Source: Parvularculaceae bacterium UBA4496 (lineage in GTDB: Bacteria > Pseudomonadota > Alphaproteobacteria > Caulobacterales > Parvularculaceae). From it: DNA of 7,199 nt. Under the pieces are notes generated by a model that had not been told where the DNA came from, made no database searches, and saw only the letters and a list, made by a program, of their open reading frames with translations. The first letter of the stretch is position 1. Each line of letters begins with the position of its first letter. The stretch spans positions 39,625 through 46,823 of the forward strand of contig DGNI01000094.1 of NCBI GenBank assembly GCA_002388885.1, given 5' to 3'. Shown here piece by piece: positions 5,861 through 7,199 of the stretch. The position numbers were made by a program, and so were the translations under genes.

Positions 5861-6114
5861 CCTACGATCAAGCCAAACAGATCCGCGATACGCTCGACGC
5901 GGCCGCAAAGGCCGCCAGCGAGCGGCTGAACGCCTTCCCGAAAACAGGGCCCATGGGTTTGACGCCGGACAGCGTCAAATCCAGCCCGGCCTATCGCCGG
6001 GCCAAGGCGGATTTTGACACCGCCTTCCGCCGCCTTCAAAACTTCAACGTGCAGTTTACGCGCGCTTTCAAGGCCGAGATCCGCGCCGAGCGCCAGAGGA
6101 AATTTGCGTCATGA
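5857..6114 (+). CDS. Small helical protein, unknown function
   Basis: I do not recognise this 85-residue protein. It is rich in Ala, Arg, Lys and Gln and appears mostly helical: an N-terminal helix (about 3-25, YDQAKQIRDTLDAAAKAASE), a Gly/Pro-containing loop (about 28-38, PKTGPMGLTP) and a long basic C-terminal helix (about 44-82). A two-helix hairpin or short coiled coil is plausible. The C-terminus (EIRAERQRKFAS) is strongly charged. It has no signal peptide or membrane segment, so it should be cytoplasmic. A GGGAG about 8 bases before the ATG and the ATGA overlap with the LPD29-like gene support the start. Its own stop overlaps the next start in the same way (6111-6114). The operon context suggests an accessory phage protein, without pointing to a role. 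Confidence 0.75.
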   Translation: MTYDQAKQIRDTLDAAAKAASERLNAFPKTGPMGLTPDSVKSSPAYRRAKADFDTAFRRLQNFNVQFTRAFKAEIRAERQRKFAS

Positions 6115-6398
6115 CCCGCTCACAAATCATCGAAAACGCAACAGCCATCCTTCGGGCCGCAAGGCGCTATCGCGGGTGTTACGAATGGCGCGACGAAACC
6201 TGCAGGCATATCCGTATTATCGCGCCGCCCCGGTCACCCTCGCGTCATTGGCATTTCAGCTATCACAGCGACGCGCCTGACAATAACGGCGTGCGGCAAG
6301 TGGTTTTTACCGACATGAGCCCGGATCATCGCGCGTTCGCCAAGCGCAAGGCGTGTTATATGATCGACGGCATCGCCAAAGCGGAGCGCCAGTCATGA
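6111..6398 (+). CDS. Small protein of unknown function in phage-type operon
   Basis: I do not recognise this 95-residue protein. The first 20 residues (MTRSQIIENATAILRAARRY) look like an amphipathic helix. The middle (about 21-68) is likely beta-rich and carries many His and aromatic residues, including YEWRDETCRHIRII and RHWHFSYHSD. A C-terminal helix spans about 70-93 (DHRAFAKRKACYMIDGIAKAE). Two cysteines (C23, C32) lie 9 apart and a third is at C82, with histidines at 34, 46 and 48. That is not a recognisable zinc-finger spacing. It has no membrane segment or signal peptide. AGAGGA lies about 10 bases before the ATG, and the gene overlaps both neighbours by ATGA, which supports it being a real, translated gene directly upstream of the DNA ligase. 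Confidence 0.75.
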   Translation: MTRSQIIENATAILRAARRYRGCYEWRDETCRHIRIIAPPRSPSRHWHFSYHSDAPDNNGVRQVVFTDMSPDHRAFAKRKACYMIDGIAKAERQS

Positions 6399-7199
6399 CC
6401 ACCCTTACCGCGCCATGCCCTGCGCCCATGGAGGCGGCCGACTGGAACCGCCGCGACCCGGACGCCCATGGCGATCTGTTCGCTTTGGGCCCGGTCATCG
6501 TCCAGCCGAAATATAACGGCTGGCGCTGCCGGATCTTTAACGGCGTCGCTTACGCCAAATCGGGCCGGCCGGTCCCGAACCCCGGCGTGCAATCGGCCGC
6601 CCGCGTTCTCATGGCCGCCGGCCTTGATCGCCTCGATGGCGAGCTGGTCGCCGGCATGCCCGGCGCCGGCGATGTCTATGAAAAGACCACCGGCATCTGC
6701 CAAAGCGCCGACGCAACAACCGCCTGGGAACTCAAACTCTATGCGTTCGACGATCTTACCGATCTGTCGCTGCCCTTCGCTGATCGCCTCGCCGCGCTCG
6801 AACAGCGCCCGCGTCATGACTTCGTGAAGCTGTCGCCGTCATGGCTTTGCAATGACGAGGCGGCGCTGATCGCGCGCGAAAAGGAATGCTTTAACCGCGG
6901 ACACGAAGGCGTTGTCATTCGCGACCCGGCCGCGCCTTATCTTGCGGCGCGCGCCTCGATCACCGACGGGCCCTTGTGGAAACTCAAACGCTTTGACGAC
7001 GCCGAGGCGGAGATATTAACCGCCGTCGAAATGCCGCCGCGCGCCGGCAAGCCGAGCCCGCAAAAACTCGGCGCGCTTCGCTGTACATACGACGGCGAGG
7101 CGTTTTCCATCGGCGCGGGGTTCAGCGCCAAAGACCGCCGCGAGTTATGGGACATGCGCGGCGAACTCCCCGGCCGGCTGGTGAAATTCCGCTTCCAGG
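6395..7199 (+). CDS. ATP-dependent DNA ligase, 3' end beyond the window
   Basis: I translated this frame by hand from the ATG at 6395; it is open for 268 codons to the right edge. It is a nucleotidyltransferase-fold DNA ligase that seals nicks using ATP via a lysine-AMP intermediate. Visible motifs: I, K39-Y-N-G-W-R44 (K39 is the adenylated lysine); a motif Ia-like SGRPVPN (56-62); III, LDGELVAG (80-87); IIIa, LYAFDD (115-120); IV, EGVVIR (171-176); V, WKLKRF (195-200). What follows (about 201-268, including VKFRFQ) looks like the start of the OB domain, so only the far C-terminus is likely lost. There is no large N-terminal DNA-binding domain, so it is a small ligase as found in phages. Motif I has Asn where most family members have Asp. 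GGAG lies about 10 bases before the ATG, which overlaps the previous stop as ATGA. Confidence 0.9.
   Translation, partial: MTTLTAPCPAPMEAADWNRRDPDAHGDLFALGPVIVQPKYNGWRCRIFNGVAYAKSGRPVPNPGVQSAARVLMAAGLDRLDGELVAGMPGAGDVYEKTTGICQSADATTAWELKLYAFDDLTDLSLPFADRLAALEQRPRHDFVKLSPSWLCNDEAALIAREKECFNRGHEGVVIRDPAAPYLAARASITDGPLWKLKRFDDAEAEILTAVEMPPRAGKPSPQKLGALRCTYDGEAFSIGAGFSAKDRRELWDMRGELPGRLVKFRFQ

Noticed and set aside
6356..6817. 153-codon open frame on the minus strand
   Set aside because: It lies opposite the ligase, whose conserved motifs I, III and IIIa are read from the plus strand here; the frame is a by-product of GC-rich codons.
1..7199. CRISPR arrays, tRNA or rRNA genes, riboswitches
   Set aside because: No regularly spaced repeats, no tRNA cloverleaf signals and no conserved rRNA or riboswitch segments were seen on either strand.

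Overview
The window looks like a stretch of proteobacterial, most likely alphaproteobacterial, chromosome that meets a block of phage-type genes. The organism call is an inference from gene content and codon style, since no rRNA, tRNA or housekeeping marker is present. The left two thirds is of mixed base composition and every gene there lies on the minus strand. The right quarter is visibly richer in G+C and every gene there lies on the plus strand.

Left block (1-4453, minus strand, read from right to left). A PLP-dependent amino-acid decarboxylase of the aromatic-L-amino-acid decarboxylase type (2957-4453) comes first. After about 300 bases come two small membrane proteins only 12 bases apart: a four-helix protein built from two copies of the same half (2310-2654) and a DUF2231-type protein (1851-2297). 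These are followed by a membrane di-iron hydroxylase of the fatty acid hydroxylase/sterol desaturase superfamily (894-1733) and an exported c-type cytochrome that runs off the left edge (1-593). A perfect 9-bp inverted repeat lies just upstream of the cytochrome. The four left-most genes could form a membrane redox unit, with an oxygenase, histidine-bearing membrane partners and a heme protein. That link is inferred from gene order and residues only.

Junction (4454-5332). Nearly 900 bases hold no intact gene. They contain a palindrome upstream of the decarboxylase, the N-terminal remnant of an integrase/transposase-type protein (about 4584-4817) that loses its reading frame, an imperfect C/G-rich stem-loop, and a three-copy GTAAACC repeat. 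This looks like a scarred insertion boundary.

Right block (5333-7199, plus strand). Four genes are joined by three consecutive ATGA stop/start overlaps: an LPD29-like protein, two small proteins I do not recognise, and an ATP-dependent DNA ligase that runs off the right edge. Small genes, tight coupling, LPD29 and a ligase together suggest the early or DNA-metabolism region of a prophage or related mobile element. No phage structural gene, integrase or att site is visible, so the type of element remains open.
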